From: an uncultured bacterium
GTDB taxonomy: Bacteria; Hydrogenedentota; Hydrogenedentia; Hydrogenedentales; SLHB01
NCBI GenBank assembly: GCA_937928585.1
Contig: CALEZK010000134.1
Coordinates: 1-6,220, forward strand
Length of the DNA: 6,220 bases
Reading direction: 5' to 3'
Shown: positions 1-6,220 of the stretch, one piece after another
Position numbering within the stretch: the first letter of the stretch is position 1
How the letters are laid out: each line of letters starts with the position of its first letter
Position numbers and translations under genes: made by a program
The notes under the pieces: model-generated
Told to the model about the DNA's origin: nothing
Database searches by the model: none
The model's input: the letters and a program-made list of their open reading frames with translations, nothing else

Positions 1-406
1 CCGCGCGACGCCGCGAGAAGCCGACGTTATGGTTGTCGCGGGGACAGTTTTCATTAAAGTGGCGCCGGTGGTTCGCCAACTATATGACCAGATGATGGAA
101 CCACGTTGGGTCATATCGATGGGTTCGTGCGCCAATTCCGGCGGCATGTACGACATTTACAGCGTCGTGCAGGGTGTGGACAAGTTCCTGCCGGTTGATG
201 TTTACGTGCCTGGTTGCCCGCCGCGTCCCGAGGCATTCATGGAAGCGCTGGGACTGCTTCAGGACACCATCGGCAAAGAGCGCAGGCCCTTGAGCTGGAC
301 CGTTGGGCCGCAAGGCGTCATTCAGCAACCGCGTCCGGTCATGCGCGATCTCAAGCAAGAAGAACGCACGAAAGCAACTGACCTGCGACCGATGGACTCG
401 GTGTAG
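1..406 (+). CDS. nuoB: NADH-quinone oxidoreductase subunit B, C-terminal part (5' end outside window)
   Basis: This is the C-terminal 134 codons of NuoB, read in the frame starting at base 2. The reading frame is open to the window edge, so the ATG at 29 is internal and not the start. NuoB holds the terminal 4Fe-4S cluster N2, which reduces quinone at the interface with NuoD in the cytoplasmic arm. Two of the four N2 ligands are visible: the Cys in SMGSCANSGG (codon 128-130) and the Cys in VPGCPPRPE (codon 215-217). They are 29 residues apart, as in E. coli. The tandem Cys-Cys pair would lie upstream of the window. The segment MYDIYSVVQGVDKF and the tail of about 40 residues after the second Cys (starting RRPLSWTVG) are typical of the E. 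coli type. By alignment from memory about 86 residues are missing, giving a full length near 220. It ends in TAG, 24 bases before nuoCD. Confidence 0.97.
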   Translation, partial: RATPREADVMVVAGTVFIKVAPVVRQLYDQMMEPRWVISMGSCANSGGMYDIYSVVQGVDKFLPVDVYVPGCPPRPEAFMEALGLLQDTIGKERRPLSWTVGPQGVIQQPRPVMRDLKQEERTKATDLRPMDSV

Positions 407-430
407 TTCGGGATTAGCGATCCACTTCAG

Positions 431-2185
431 ATGCAAACACTAACCTCAAGCATATCCGGCGAACTTCTGACCCGTTTCGGGGCCGCTATCCGTGGCGAAC
501 AGACGACACGGGACGGCGTGCCCACTTTGTGGGTTGCTCGCGACGCGATTCGAAAGGTGCTTACCTTTCTAAAATCCGAAGTCTCCGCGCCGTATCCTGT
601 GCTCTATGATCTTTTCGGCGTGGATGAGCGCGTGCGCGGCGATCGGGCGTCGCATCCATATATCGAAGACTACACGGTTGTCTATCACCTGATGTCCTAC
701 GAGCGGAACGAAGACATACGCCTGAAGGTGGCGATCAGCGGCGAGAAACCCTCTGTGGATTCCGTTACCGGGGTATGGCAGTGCGCGAATTGGTATGAAC
801 GCGAAGCGTGGGACCTTTATGGCATTCGCTTTAACGGTCACCCTAACCTGCGCCGAATCTTAATGCCGAATACGTGGGTGGGGCATCCGCTGCGCAAAGA
901 CCACCCCGCGCGGGCGACGGAGATCGAGCCTTTCCAGCTTCCGGACGACAAACTCCAGCGCGAACAGGAAGCGATGGAATTCAAACCGGAAGAATGGGGA
1001 CTTGATCGCGGCACGGACGAATTTGACTACATGTTCCTGAACCTGGGGCCTCATCACCCTGGGACGCACGGCCTGCTGCGCATCATTCTTCAATTAGACG
1101 GCGAAGAAATCGTCAACGCGATACCAGATATCGGATACCACCATCGCGGCGCAGAGAAGATGGCCGAGCGCCAGACGTGGCATACCTTTATTCCGTATAC
1201 CGATCGCATCGATTATCTCAGCGGTGTGATGAACAACCTTGCGTACCTTCTGGCCTTGGAAAAACTGGCTGGAATCGAAGTGCCGCCGCGGGCGCAAGTA
1301 ATACGAATCATGTTGTCGGAGTTTTTCCGCATTGCAAGCCATCTGGTTTGGTACGGAACCTTTGCGCAGGACCTTGGCGCCATGTCCCCCACTTTCTTCA
1401 TGTTCAACGATCGCGAGCGCATTTTCGACGTTATCGAGCCGATATGCGGCGGACGCATGCACCCTAGCTGGTTTCGCATCGGCGGCGTGGCACATGACCT
1501 GCCGAAAGGTTGGGAGGTTGCGATTCGCGAGTTTATCAGCTACTTCCCGGCGCGTTTAAAAGACTACGACAATGGCTTGATGAAGAACCGTATTTTCAAG
1601 AAGCGCGCCATCGGCATAGGCGCCTATTCGCTGAAGGAAGCCATTGAATGGGGCGTGACAGGCCCTGGGCTTCGCGCTTGCGGTTTTGACTGGGATTTTC
1701 GGAAAAAGCGCCCCTATTCCGGTTTTGAGAACTTCGAGTTTGATATACCCATCGCGCAGGCGGGTGATTGCTACGCCAGGGCACAGGTGCGCATCGAAGA
1801 GATGCGGCAGAGCCTGCGCATAATCGAACAGTGCGTGAACAACATGCCGGAAGGGCATTACAAGTCCGAGCACTCGCTGACGACGCCGCCGCGAAAAGAA
1901 CGGACGATGCACGACATTGAGACATTGATTACGCATTTCTTGAATGTAAGTTGGGGCCCGATTATTCCGGCTGGCGAAGCGTATTTTAATATTGAAGGCA
2001 GCAAAGGCGCGTATGGTTATTCCTTATTCAGCGATGGCAACACAATGTCTTACCGCACGCGAATTAGGACCCCTTCTTTTCCGCATATGCAAATGTTGCC
2101 GCTATTGAGCAAAGGCGTAACGGTGTCGGATCTTTTGGCAATTTTGGGAAGCATGGACTACGTCCTTGCGGACGTTGATCGGTAG
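431..2185 (+). CDS. nuoCD: NADH-quinone oxidoreductase, fused subunits C and D
   Basis: This 584-residue protein fuses NuoC (30 kDa subunit, about residues 1-185) to NuoD (49 kDa subunit, about 195-584), as in E. coli, whose NuoCD has about 600 residues. It forms part of the connecting module and, with NuoB, the quinone-reduction site. The NuoC signature is at 121-146 (WYEREAWDLYGI, then GHPNLRRILMP), followed by GHPLRKDHP at 151-159. NuoD opens with GPHHPGTHG at 206-214. His213 and Tyr262 (in DRIDYL) have the same 49-residue spacing as the quinone-head-group His38 and Tyr87 of Thermus Nqo4. The motifs RMHPSWFRIGGVAHDLP (342-358) and SYRTRIRTPSF (540-550) are intact, and the protein ends in the near-invariant DVDR. 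The Ni-binding cysteines of the related hydrogenases are absent, as expected. The ATG at 431 is the only ATG, GTG or TTG in frame between the nuoB stop and the conserved sequence. No clear Shine-Dalgarno sequence precedes it. Confidence 0.98.
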   Translation: MQTLTSSISGELLTRFGAAIRGEQTTRDGVPTLWVARDAIRKVLTFLKSEVSAPYPVLYDLFGVDERVRGDRASHPYIEDYTVVYHLMSYERNEDIRLKVAISGEKPSVDSVTGVWQCANWYEREAWDLYGIRFNGHPNLRRILMPNTWVGHPLRKDHPARATEIEPFQLPDDKLQREQEAMEFKPEEWGLDRGTDEFDYMFLNLGPHHPGTHGLLRIILQLDGEEIVNAIPDIGYHHRGAEKMAERQTWHTFIPYTDRIDYLSGVMNNLAYLLALEKLAGIEVPPRAQVIRIMLSEFFRIASHLVWYGTFAQDLGAMSPTFFMFNDRERIFDVIEPICGGRMHPSWFRIGGVAHDLPKGWEVAIREFISYFPARLKDYDNGLMKNRIFKKRAIGIGAYSLKEAIEWGVTGPGLRACGFDWDFRKKRPYSGFENFEFDIPIAQAGDCYARAQVRIEEMRQSLRIIEQCVNNMPEGHYKSEHSLTTPPRKERTMHDIETLITHFLNVSWGPIIPAGEAYFNIEGSKGAYGYSLFSDGNTMSYRTRIRTPSFPHMQMLPLLSKGVTVSDLLAILGSMDYVLADVDR

Positions 2186-2192
2186 TTGAGCG

Positions 2193-2657
2193 ATGCTTAC
2201 AGAAGCACTTAAAGCCGAAATAGAATCCCATATTCATGAACCAGAGCACCGTCAATCGGCGTGCACAGAAGCGCTTCGCATCGTTCAGCGTGAGCGCGGC
2301 TGGATCGACGACGAGAGTATCAAGGACATCGCTGAGTTTCTGGGGATGACAACGCACGAACTGGACAGTGTGGCGACGTTTTTCAATTTGATTCATCGTC
2401 GCCCCGTGGGCAGGCATGTTATCCGATTGTGCTCAAGCGTGAGTTGCTGGGTATTGGGGTACGACGCGCTGCGTGAGGCGATTCTGACGAGGCTCGGCAT
2501 TTCCCTTGGGCAAACGACGGGCGACGGGCGATTTACGGTGCTTCCGCACCAATGCCTGGGGACCTGTGATCGGGCACCCGCGCTGATGATTGGAATGGAC
2601 CTGTATCAGAACGTGGACCCGACAAAGTTGGATGAGATTCTGGATCGGTACGCGTAG
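2193..2657 (+). CDS. nuoE: NADH-quinone oxidoreductase subunit E (24 kDa, 2Fe-2S)
   Basis: This 154-residue thioredoxin-fold subunit of the NADH-dehydrogenase module carries 2Fe-2S cluster N1a next to the FMN of NuoF. The N-terminal helical part (about 1-70) includes ALRIVQRERGWI and VATFFNLI, both characteristic of the family. All four cluster ligands are present: Cys80 and Cys85 (RLCSSVSCWVLG), and Cys121 and Cys125 (QCLGTCDRAP). Spacing and length are close to E. coli NuoE (about 166 residues); the difference is a shorter N-terminus. The start at 2193 is seven bases after the nuoCD TAG, with only a weak TTGAG purine stretch before it. Translation is probably coupled to nuoCD. The gene ends in a TAG that directly abuts the nuoF ATG. 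Confidence 0.97.
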   Translation: MLTEALKAEIESHIHEPEHRQSACTEALRIVQRERGWIDDESIKDIAEFLGMTTHELDSVATFFNLIHRRPVGRHVIRLCSSVSCWVLGYDALREAILTRLGISLGQTTGDGRFTVLPHQCLGTCDRAPALMIGMDLYQNVDPTKLDEILDRYA

Positions 2658-3932
2658 ATGTCTGAGAAACCCTTAACAGAGCGGATTCGTCCGAATGAAG
2701 CGCCAGGCGTGATCGCCGAATATGAGCGATTGGGGGGGTATGCCTCTATTCGCAAGGCTTTGAAAGACATGCAGCCGGCGGATGTGACGCAGTTGGTGAA
2801 AGACGCGAATCTGAGAGGACGCGGCGGCGCTGGATTCCCGACCGGAATCAAGTGGTCGATCGTTCCGCAGGGAGCTGACGCACCGAGGCCAAAGTACCTG
2901 GTGGTGAACGCGGACGAGATGGAGCCGGGCACATTCAAAGATCGGGTGTTGCTTGAAGGCGATCCGCATCAGATGATTGAGGGCATCATACTTTCCTCAT
3001 TCGCGATACAGGCGGACATTGCTTATATCTTTCTTCGCGGCGAGTACACCCTTGCGCAGGAACGTCTTGAAAAGGCGATTCACGAGGCGTATGAATCCGG
3101 TTATCTCGGGAAAAATATCCTTTCAAGCGGCTACTCCCTCGACCTGTATCTCCACATGAGTATTGGGAGGTACATTTGCGGCGAAGAAACCGCATTGCTC
3201 AACGCACTTGAAGGCAAGCGCGCAACGCCGCGCGCGAAGCCCCCGTTTCCGCAGGCCAGCGGCCTATGGGGTAAGCCGACGATCGTGAACAATGTGGAAA
3301 CGCTGTGCAATCTGCCGCACATCGTCAATCGCGGTGTGGACTGGTTCAAGTCACTGAGCAAAACGCCGAACGGCGGAACGAAACTATTCGGCGTAAGCGG
3401 GAAGGTCAAGCGCCCTGGTTTATGGGAACTTCCCCTTGGCGTTACGGTTGGCGAGATTATGGATCTCGCGGGTGGCATGCGTGACGGCCTTTCGGTTCGC
3501 GGAATAATTCCTGGCGGGGCATCGACAGACTTTCTTGGCCCGGAGCACATGGAACTTCCGATGGATTTCGACACCGTCGGTAAGGCGGGTAGCCGTATGG
3601 GCACGGGAACGATGATCATTCTCGATGACAAGACCTGTCCGGTTGGCATGGTTCACAATCTGACGCAATTTTTCTCGCACGAATCCTGCGGTTGGTGCAC
3701 ACCGTGCCGCGATGGTTTGCCTTGGCTGCAGAACGTGCTTTGGGCCATCGAAACCGGCAAAGGCGTCAACGAAGACATGGAGATGTTATCGCGGCACACG
3801 AAGTTGCTCGGACCTGGCATGACCTTTTGCGCGCTTGCGCCGGGCGCCATGGCGCCTTTGGGCAGCGCACTGACGCGTTTCAAAGATGATTTCGAACGGC
3901 ACATCCGCGACAAGCGGTGTCCTTGGAGTTAG
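2658..3932 (+). CDS. nuoF: NADH-quinone oxidoreductase subunit F (51 kDa; NADH, FMN and 4Fe-4S binding)
   Basis: This 424-residue subunit oxidises NADH through FMN and passes electrons to 4Fe-4S cluster N3. The glycine-rich nucleotide-binding loop is GRGGAGFPTGIKW at 54-66. The acidic FMN/NADH loop NADEMEPGTFKDR is at 84-96, and its DEMEPGT form matches E. coli rather than the DEGEPGT of most other families. YICGEETALLNALEGKR (172-188) and KPTIVNNVETL (206-216) are also intact. The N3 ligands are Cys344, Cys347 and Cys350 (ESCGWCTPCRDG) and Cys391 (TFCALAPGA). The protein stops soon after the last cluster motif, ending RDKRCPWS. It therefore lacks the C-terminal tail that takes E. coli NuoF to about 445 residues. 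The start ATG follows the nuoE TAG with no gap and has no good Shine-Dalgarno sequence, so reinitiation by ribosomes leaving nuoE is likely. Confidence 0.98.
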   Translation: MSEKPLTERIRPNEAPGVIAEYERLGGYASIRKALKDMQPADVTQLVKDANLRGRGGAGFPTGIKWSIVPQGADAPRPKYLVVNADEMEPGTFKDRVLLEGDPHQMIEGIILSSFAIQADIAYIFLRGEYTLAQERLEKAIHEAYESGYLGKNILSSGYSLDLYLHMSIGRYICGEETALLNALEGKRATPRAKPPFPQASGLWGKPTIVNNVETLCNLPHIVNRGVDWFKSLSKTPNGGTKLFGVSGKVKRPGLWELPLGVTVGEIMDLAGGMRDGLSVRGIIPGGASTDFLGPEHMELPMDFDTVGKAGSRMGTGTMIILDDKTCPVGMVHNLTQFFSHESCGWCTPCRDGLPWLQNVLWAIETGKGVNEDMEMLSRHTKLLGPGMTFCALAPGAMAPLGSALTRFKDDFERHIRDKRCPWS

Positions 3933-3938
3933 GTAGTG
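3925..3938 (+). promoter_or_regulatory. Shine-Dalgarno site and GTG start of nuoG
   Basis: GGAG at 3925-3928 lies seven bases before the GTG at 3936-3938, overlapping the last codons of nuoF. This is the only good ribosome-binding site among the four starts in the window, and it settles the nuoG start. No in-frame ATG exists between the nuoF stop and the conserved ferredoxin domain; the first in-frame ATG is in the codon for residue 65, inside that domain. Confidence 0.8.
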
Positions 3939-6220
3939 CCCACGATTTATATAGACGGCAAACCTCACGAGATTCAGGACGGCCAGAATCTGCTCGAAGC
4001 ATGCATCGAGTTGGGGCTTAATGTTCCCTATTTCTGTTGGCATCCGGCTCTGGGATCGGTGGGTGCGTGCCGTCAATGCGCGATCAAACAGTACCGCGAT
4101 GAGACCGATACGCAGGGGCGCATCATCATGTCGTGCATGACACTGGCTAGCGATGGCGTGCGCATAACGGTGGAAGACAAGGAATCTCGAGACTTTCGGG
4201 CGAGCGTCATTGAGTGGATGATGACCAACCACCCGCATGACTGTCCCGTATGTGACGAGGGCGGCGAATGCCATCTGCAAGATATGACGCTAATGACCGG
4301 GCACAATTATCGCGAATACCGGTTTAAGAAAAAGACGTACAACAACCAATATCTCGGTCCGCTGATCAATCATGAGATGAACCGGTGTATTCAGTGTTAC
4401 CGCTGTGTGCGGTATTACAAAGACTATGCCGGCGGCCGCGACTTGGATGCGTTTGCCGCACACAATCACGTTTACTTTGGGCGCAGCGAAGACGGCATTT
4501 TGGAGAACGAGTTCAGCGGGAACCTTGTTGAGGTTTGCCCGACCGGCGTGTTCACGGACAAGACGCTCAAAGATCACTTTACACGACGTTGGGACTATAA
4601 CACCGCGCCTTCGGTCTGCGTTCACTGTGCGCTGGGGTGCAACATCACCCCCGGCGAACGGTACGGGAAGCTGCGTCGCATCCGCAATCGCTACAATAGG
4701 GCGGTTAATGGCTATTTCCTTTGCGATCGCGGCCGGTACGGGTACGAGTTCGTCAATAGCGAAAAGCGCCCGAAGGCACCGCTGAAGAAACATATCGCGG
4801 ATGATGGAAATGCATTTCACGTGCCGGTTACGCGTGAAGAGGCGATGGATCAGCTGGGTGCGCTACTCGCGAATGGCGCGAAAGCGATTGGTATCGGTTC
4901 GCCTCGCGCATCTCTTGAGGCCAATTTTGCGTTGCGCGTGCTCGTTGGCGCAGAAAATTTCTATCTGGGAATCCCACAGGCGGACTACCGGTTGCTGTCG
5001 GCTATTCTTGAAATTGTCATCGGGGGGCCTGCGCGCCAGCCTGGTCTTGGCGCTCTGAAAGATCACGATGCCGTGTTCATTCTCGGCGAGGACCTAACCA
5101 ATGTTGCGCCACTTGCCGCGTTAAACGTACGACAAACGGTTGCCAATCAGCCCAAGGCGGCAATTAAGAAAATGGGAATTCCCGAATGGAATGACCTTGC
5201 GGTGCGGCGCGCGATAGATGTCGACAAGGGACCACTCTTTATTGCCGCGCCATTCGGCGGAAAACTTGACGATGTCGCCACCGAGACTTTCCACGCTTCC
5301 CCCTCCGTTCTCGCGAAGCTGGGGCATGCGGTTGCGCACCTTCTCGATCCCGAAGCTCCGGCAGTGGTAAACGCATCGCCCGAACTTGAAGCATTGGCTC
5401 AGCGCATCGCCGGCGCACTTAGTAAGGCTGAAAAGCCACTGATCATTTCCGGCCCATCCTGTGGCAGCGAGGAAGTGATACAGGCGGCGGCGAACGTAGC
5501 GTGGGCACTTTGTCGTAAGAACAAGCCCGCCAGCATCTATTACACCGCCCATGAGTGCAATGCCATCGGCTTGGGAATGATCAGCGGCGGCCACATCGAA
5601 GGTGCAGCGAAGGCAGTTCTGGATGGTTATGCTGATACATTGGTCATTTTGGAAAACGATCTGTATCGCCGAGCCGACTCTGAACTCATCGATGCCATGC
5701 TTGCGAAGGCAAAGCATGTCGTGGTGGTTGATCACACCTATCATGCAACCGCCGACAAGGCACATTTCGTACTGCCCGCGGCCACTTTTGCGGAAGGCGA
5801 TGGCACGGTGGTGAACAACATAGGCCGCGCGCAGCGCATGATGCAGGTATACAAGCCTGAGGGCGAGATCACTGAAAGTTGGCGCTGGTTGCGGCGTTTG
5901 CGCACCGCGGCCGGCAAAGGCAAAGAGACTGACTGGCTTTTCCTCGATTCCTTTATTGGCGCGTTGGTTGAAGAGATTCCGACTTTCAAACGTATTCTCG
6001 ACGCTGCGCCATCTGCATCATTTCGCGTTGGCGGACAGAAAATTCCGCGTCAGTCGCACCGGTTCAGCGGACGAACTGCGATGAAGGCCAACGTTGCGGT
6101 TAGCGAGACGGCAGTCGCGACCGATGCGGATTCCGCCTATTCCTTTTCAATGGAAGGATTTCAGGCGCTTACCCCGGCGGCCGTGATGTCGTCGTTCTGG
6201 GTGCCAGGGTGGAACTCTGC
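3936..6220 (+). CDS. nuoG: NADH-quinone oxidoreductase subunit G (75 kDa, multi-cluster), 3' end outside window
   Basis: This is the first 761 codons of NuoG, the largest cytoplasmic-arm subunit, which wires electrons from NuoF/NuoE towards NuoI. An N-terminal ferredoxin domain binds 2Fe-2S N1b through Cys34, Cys45, Cys48 and Cys67. Cluster N5 has ligands His99, Cys103, Cys106 and Cys112 (HPHDCPVCDEGGEC). Cluster N4 has Cys151, Cys154, Cys157 and Cys201 (RCIQCYRCV, EVCPTG). The off-path cluster N7, absent from mitochondria, has Cys228, Cys231, Cys235 and Cys263. From about residue 220 the protein is a molybdopterin-oxidoreductase-like domain, which in this family holds no molybdenum. Residues about 689-761 (SHRFSGRTAMKANV, YSFSMEG, VPGWNS) match the long insertion of E. 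coli NuoG. E. coli NuoG has about 908 residues, so about 150 should be missing. The start is GTG, chosen because it gives the conserved N-terminus (PTIYIDGK) and has a GGAG seven bases before it. The gap to nuoF is three bases. Confidence 0.97.
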   Translation, partial: MPTIYIDGKPHEIQDGQNLLEACIELGLNVPYFCWHPALGSVGACRQCAIKQYRDETDTQGRIIMSCMTLASDGVRITVEDKESRDFRASVIEWMMTNHPHDCPVCDEGGECHLQDMTLMTGHNYREYRFKKKTYNNQYLGPLINHEMNRCIQCYRCVRYYKDYAGGRDLDAFAAHNHVYFGRSEDGILENEFSGNLVEVCPTGVFTDKTLKDHFTRRWDYNTAPSVCVHCALGCNITPGERYGKLRRIRNRYNRAVNGYFLCDRGRYGYEFVNSEKRPKAPLKKHIADDGNAFHVPVTREEAMDQLGALLANGAKAIGIGSPRASLEANFALRVLVGAENFYLGIPQADYRLLSAILEIVIGGPARQPGLGALKDHDAVFILGEDLTNVAPLAALNVRQTVANQPKAAIKKMGIPEWNDLAVRRAIDVDKGPLFIAAPFGGKLDDVATETFHASPSVLAKLGHAVAHLLDPEAPAVVNASPELEALAQRIAGALSKAEKPLIISGPSCGSEEVIQAAANVAWALCRKNKPASIYYTAHECNAIGLGMISGGHIEGAAKAVLDGYADTLVILENDLYRRADSELIDAMLAKAKHVVVVDHTYHATADKAHFVLPAATFAEGDGTVVNNIGRAQRMMQVYKPEGEITESWRWLRRLRTAAGKGKETDWLFLDSFIGALVEEIPTFKRILDAAPSASFRVGGQKIPRQSHRFSGRTAMKANVAVSETAVATDADSAYSFSMEGFQALTPAAVMSSFWVPGWNS

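Larger units (their letters stand above)
1..6220 (+). other. Segment of a nuo (complex I) operon, nuoB-CD-E-F-G
   Basis: Five co-directional genes fill the window, with gaps of 24, 7, 0 and 3 bases, in the standard nuo order. The only non-coding stretches are 407-430, 2186-2192 and 3933-3935. None contains a hairpin terminator, and none is long enough to hold a recognisable promoter. A single polycistronic transcript with translational coupling is therefore inferred. The operon promoter would lie upstream, ahead of nuoA, and the membrane-arm genes (nuoH onward) are expected downstream. Confidence 0.9.

Noticed and set aside
29..31. The ATG at 29 as the start of a short 125-residue protein.
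   Set aside because: The codons from base 2 onward (RATPREADVMVVAG) already match the inside of NuoB, so the gene runs in from outside the window.
407..430. Possible promoter or terminator in the largest gap, between nuoB and nuoCD.
   Set aside because: At 24 bases, with no inverted repeat, no T run and no -10/-35 pair, it is simply a spacer within the operon.
1201..2180. Possibility that the NuoD half is a [NiFe]-hydrogenase large subunit of a membrane-bound hydrogenase.
   Set aside because: The paired Ni-binding CxxC motifs at both ends are missing. The NuoD ending DVDR, the quinone-site His and Tyr, and the NADH-module neighbours nuoE, nuoF and nuoG all show a true complex I.
3131..3649. 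Open frame of 172 codons on the - strand inside nuoF.
   Set aside because: It is a shadow of nuoF, whose conserved motifs continue through the whole stretch.
4290..4820. Open frame of 176 codons on the - strand opposite the cysteine-rich part of nuoG.
   Set aside because: It lies fully opposite the N4 and N7 cluster region, which is strongly conserved in the sense frame. The antisense protein shows no recognisable motif.
5121..5765. Open frame of 214 codons on the - strand inside nuoG.
   Set aside because: The + strand encodes conserved NuoG throughout. The antisense translation resembles no family I recognise and has no ribosome-binding context. It is most likely a composition effect.

Overview
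The window is one continuous, tightly packed stretch of a respiratory complex I (NDH-1, NADH:quinone oxidoreductase) operon. All genes are on the + strand, in the order nuoB (5' end cut off by the window), nuoCD (a single fused gene), nuoE, nuoF and nuoG (3' end cut off by the window). Intergenic gaps are 24, 7, 0 and 3 bases, so there is no room for an internal promoter, terminator or additional gene. nuoA should lie just upstream and nuoH to nuoN downstream, but neither is visible here.

Together these genes encode most of the cytoplasmic arm. NuoE, NuoF and the N-terminal part of NuoG form the NADH-oxidising module: FMN, the 2Fe-2S clusters N1a and N1b, and the 4Fe-4S clusters N3, N4, N5 and N7. 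NuoCD and NuoB form the connecting module, which carries cluster N2 and most of the quinone site. Every cluster ligand falling inside the window is present. Electrons would pass from NADH to FMN in NuoF, along the NuoG clusters, through NuoI (not in the window) to N2 in NuoB, and to quinone at the NuoB/NuoD interface. No frameshift, premature stop or inactivating substitution was seen.

All five proteins are of the Escherichia coli type rather than the mitochondrial/Paracoccus/Thermus type. C and D are fused, NuoB has the MYDIYSVVQGVDKF segment, NuoG keeps the N7 cysteines, and NuoG carries the long insertion near its C-terminus that is familiar from E. coli. The host is unlikely to be an enteric bacterium: Shine-Dalgarno signals are weak before three of the four visible starts, all four stop codons are TAG, and the proteins differ at many positions. 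GC content is in the mid-50s by eye. This operon type also occurs outside the Gammaproteobacteria, so I do not name a taxon.

No mobile element, CRISPR array, RNA gene, transcription terminator or new system was found. The oddities are small: four out of four TAG stops, three of the four junctions in the same reading frame with only a TAG between genes, a NuoF without the E. coli C-terminal tail, and a GTG start for nuoG.
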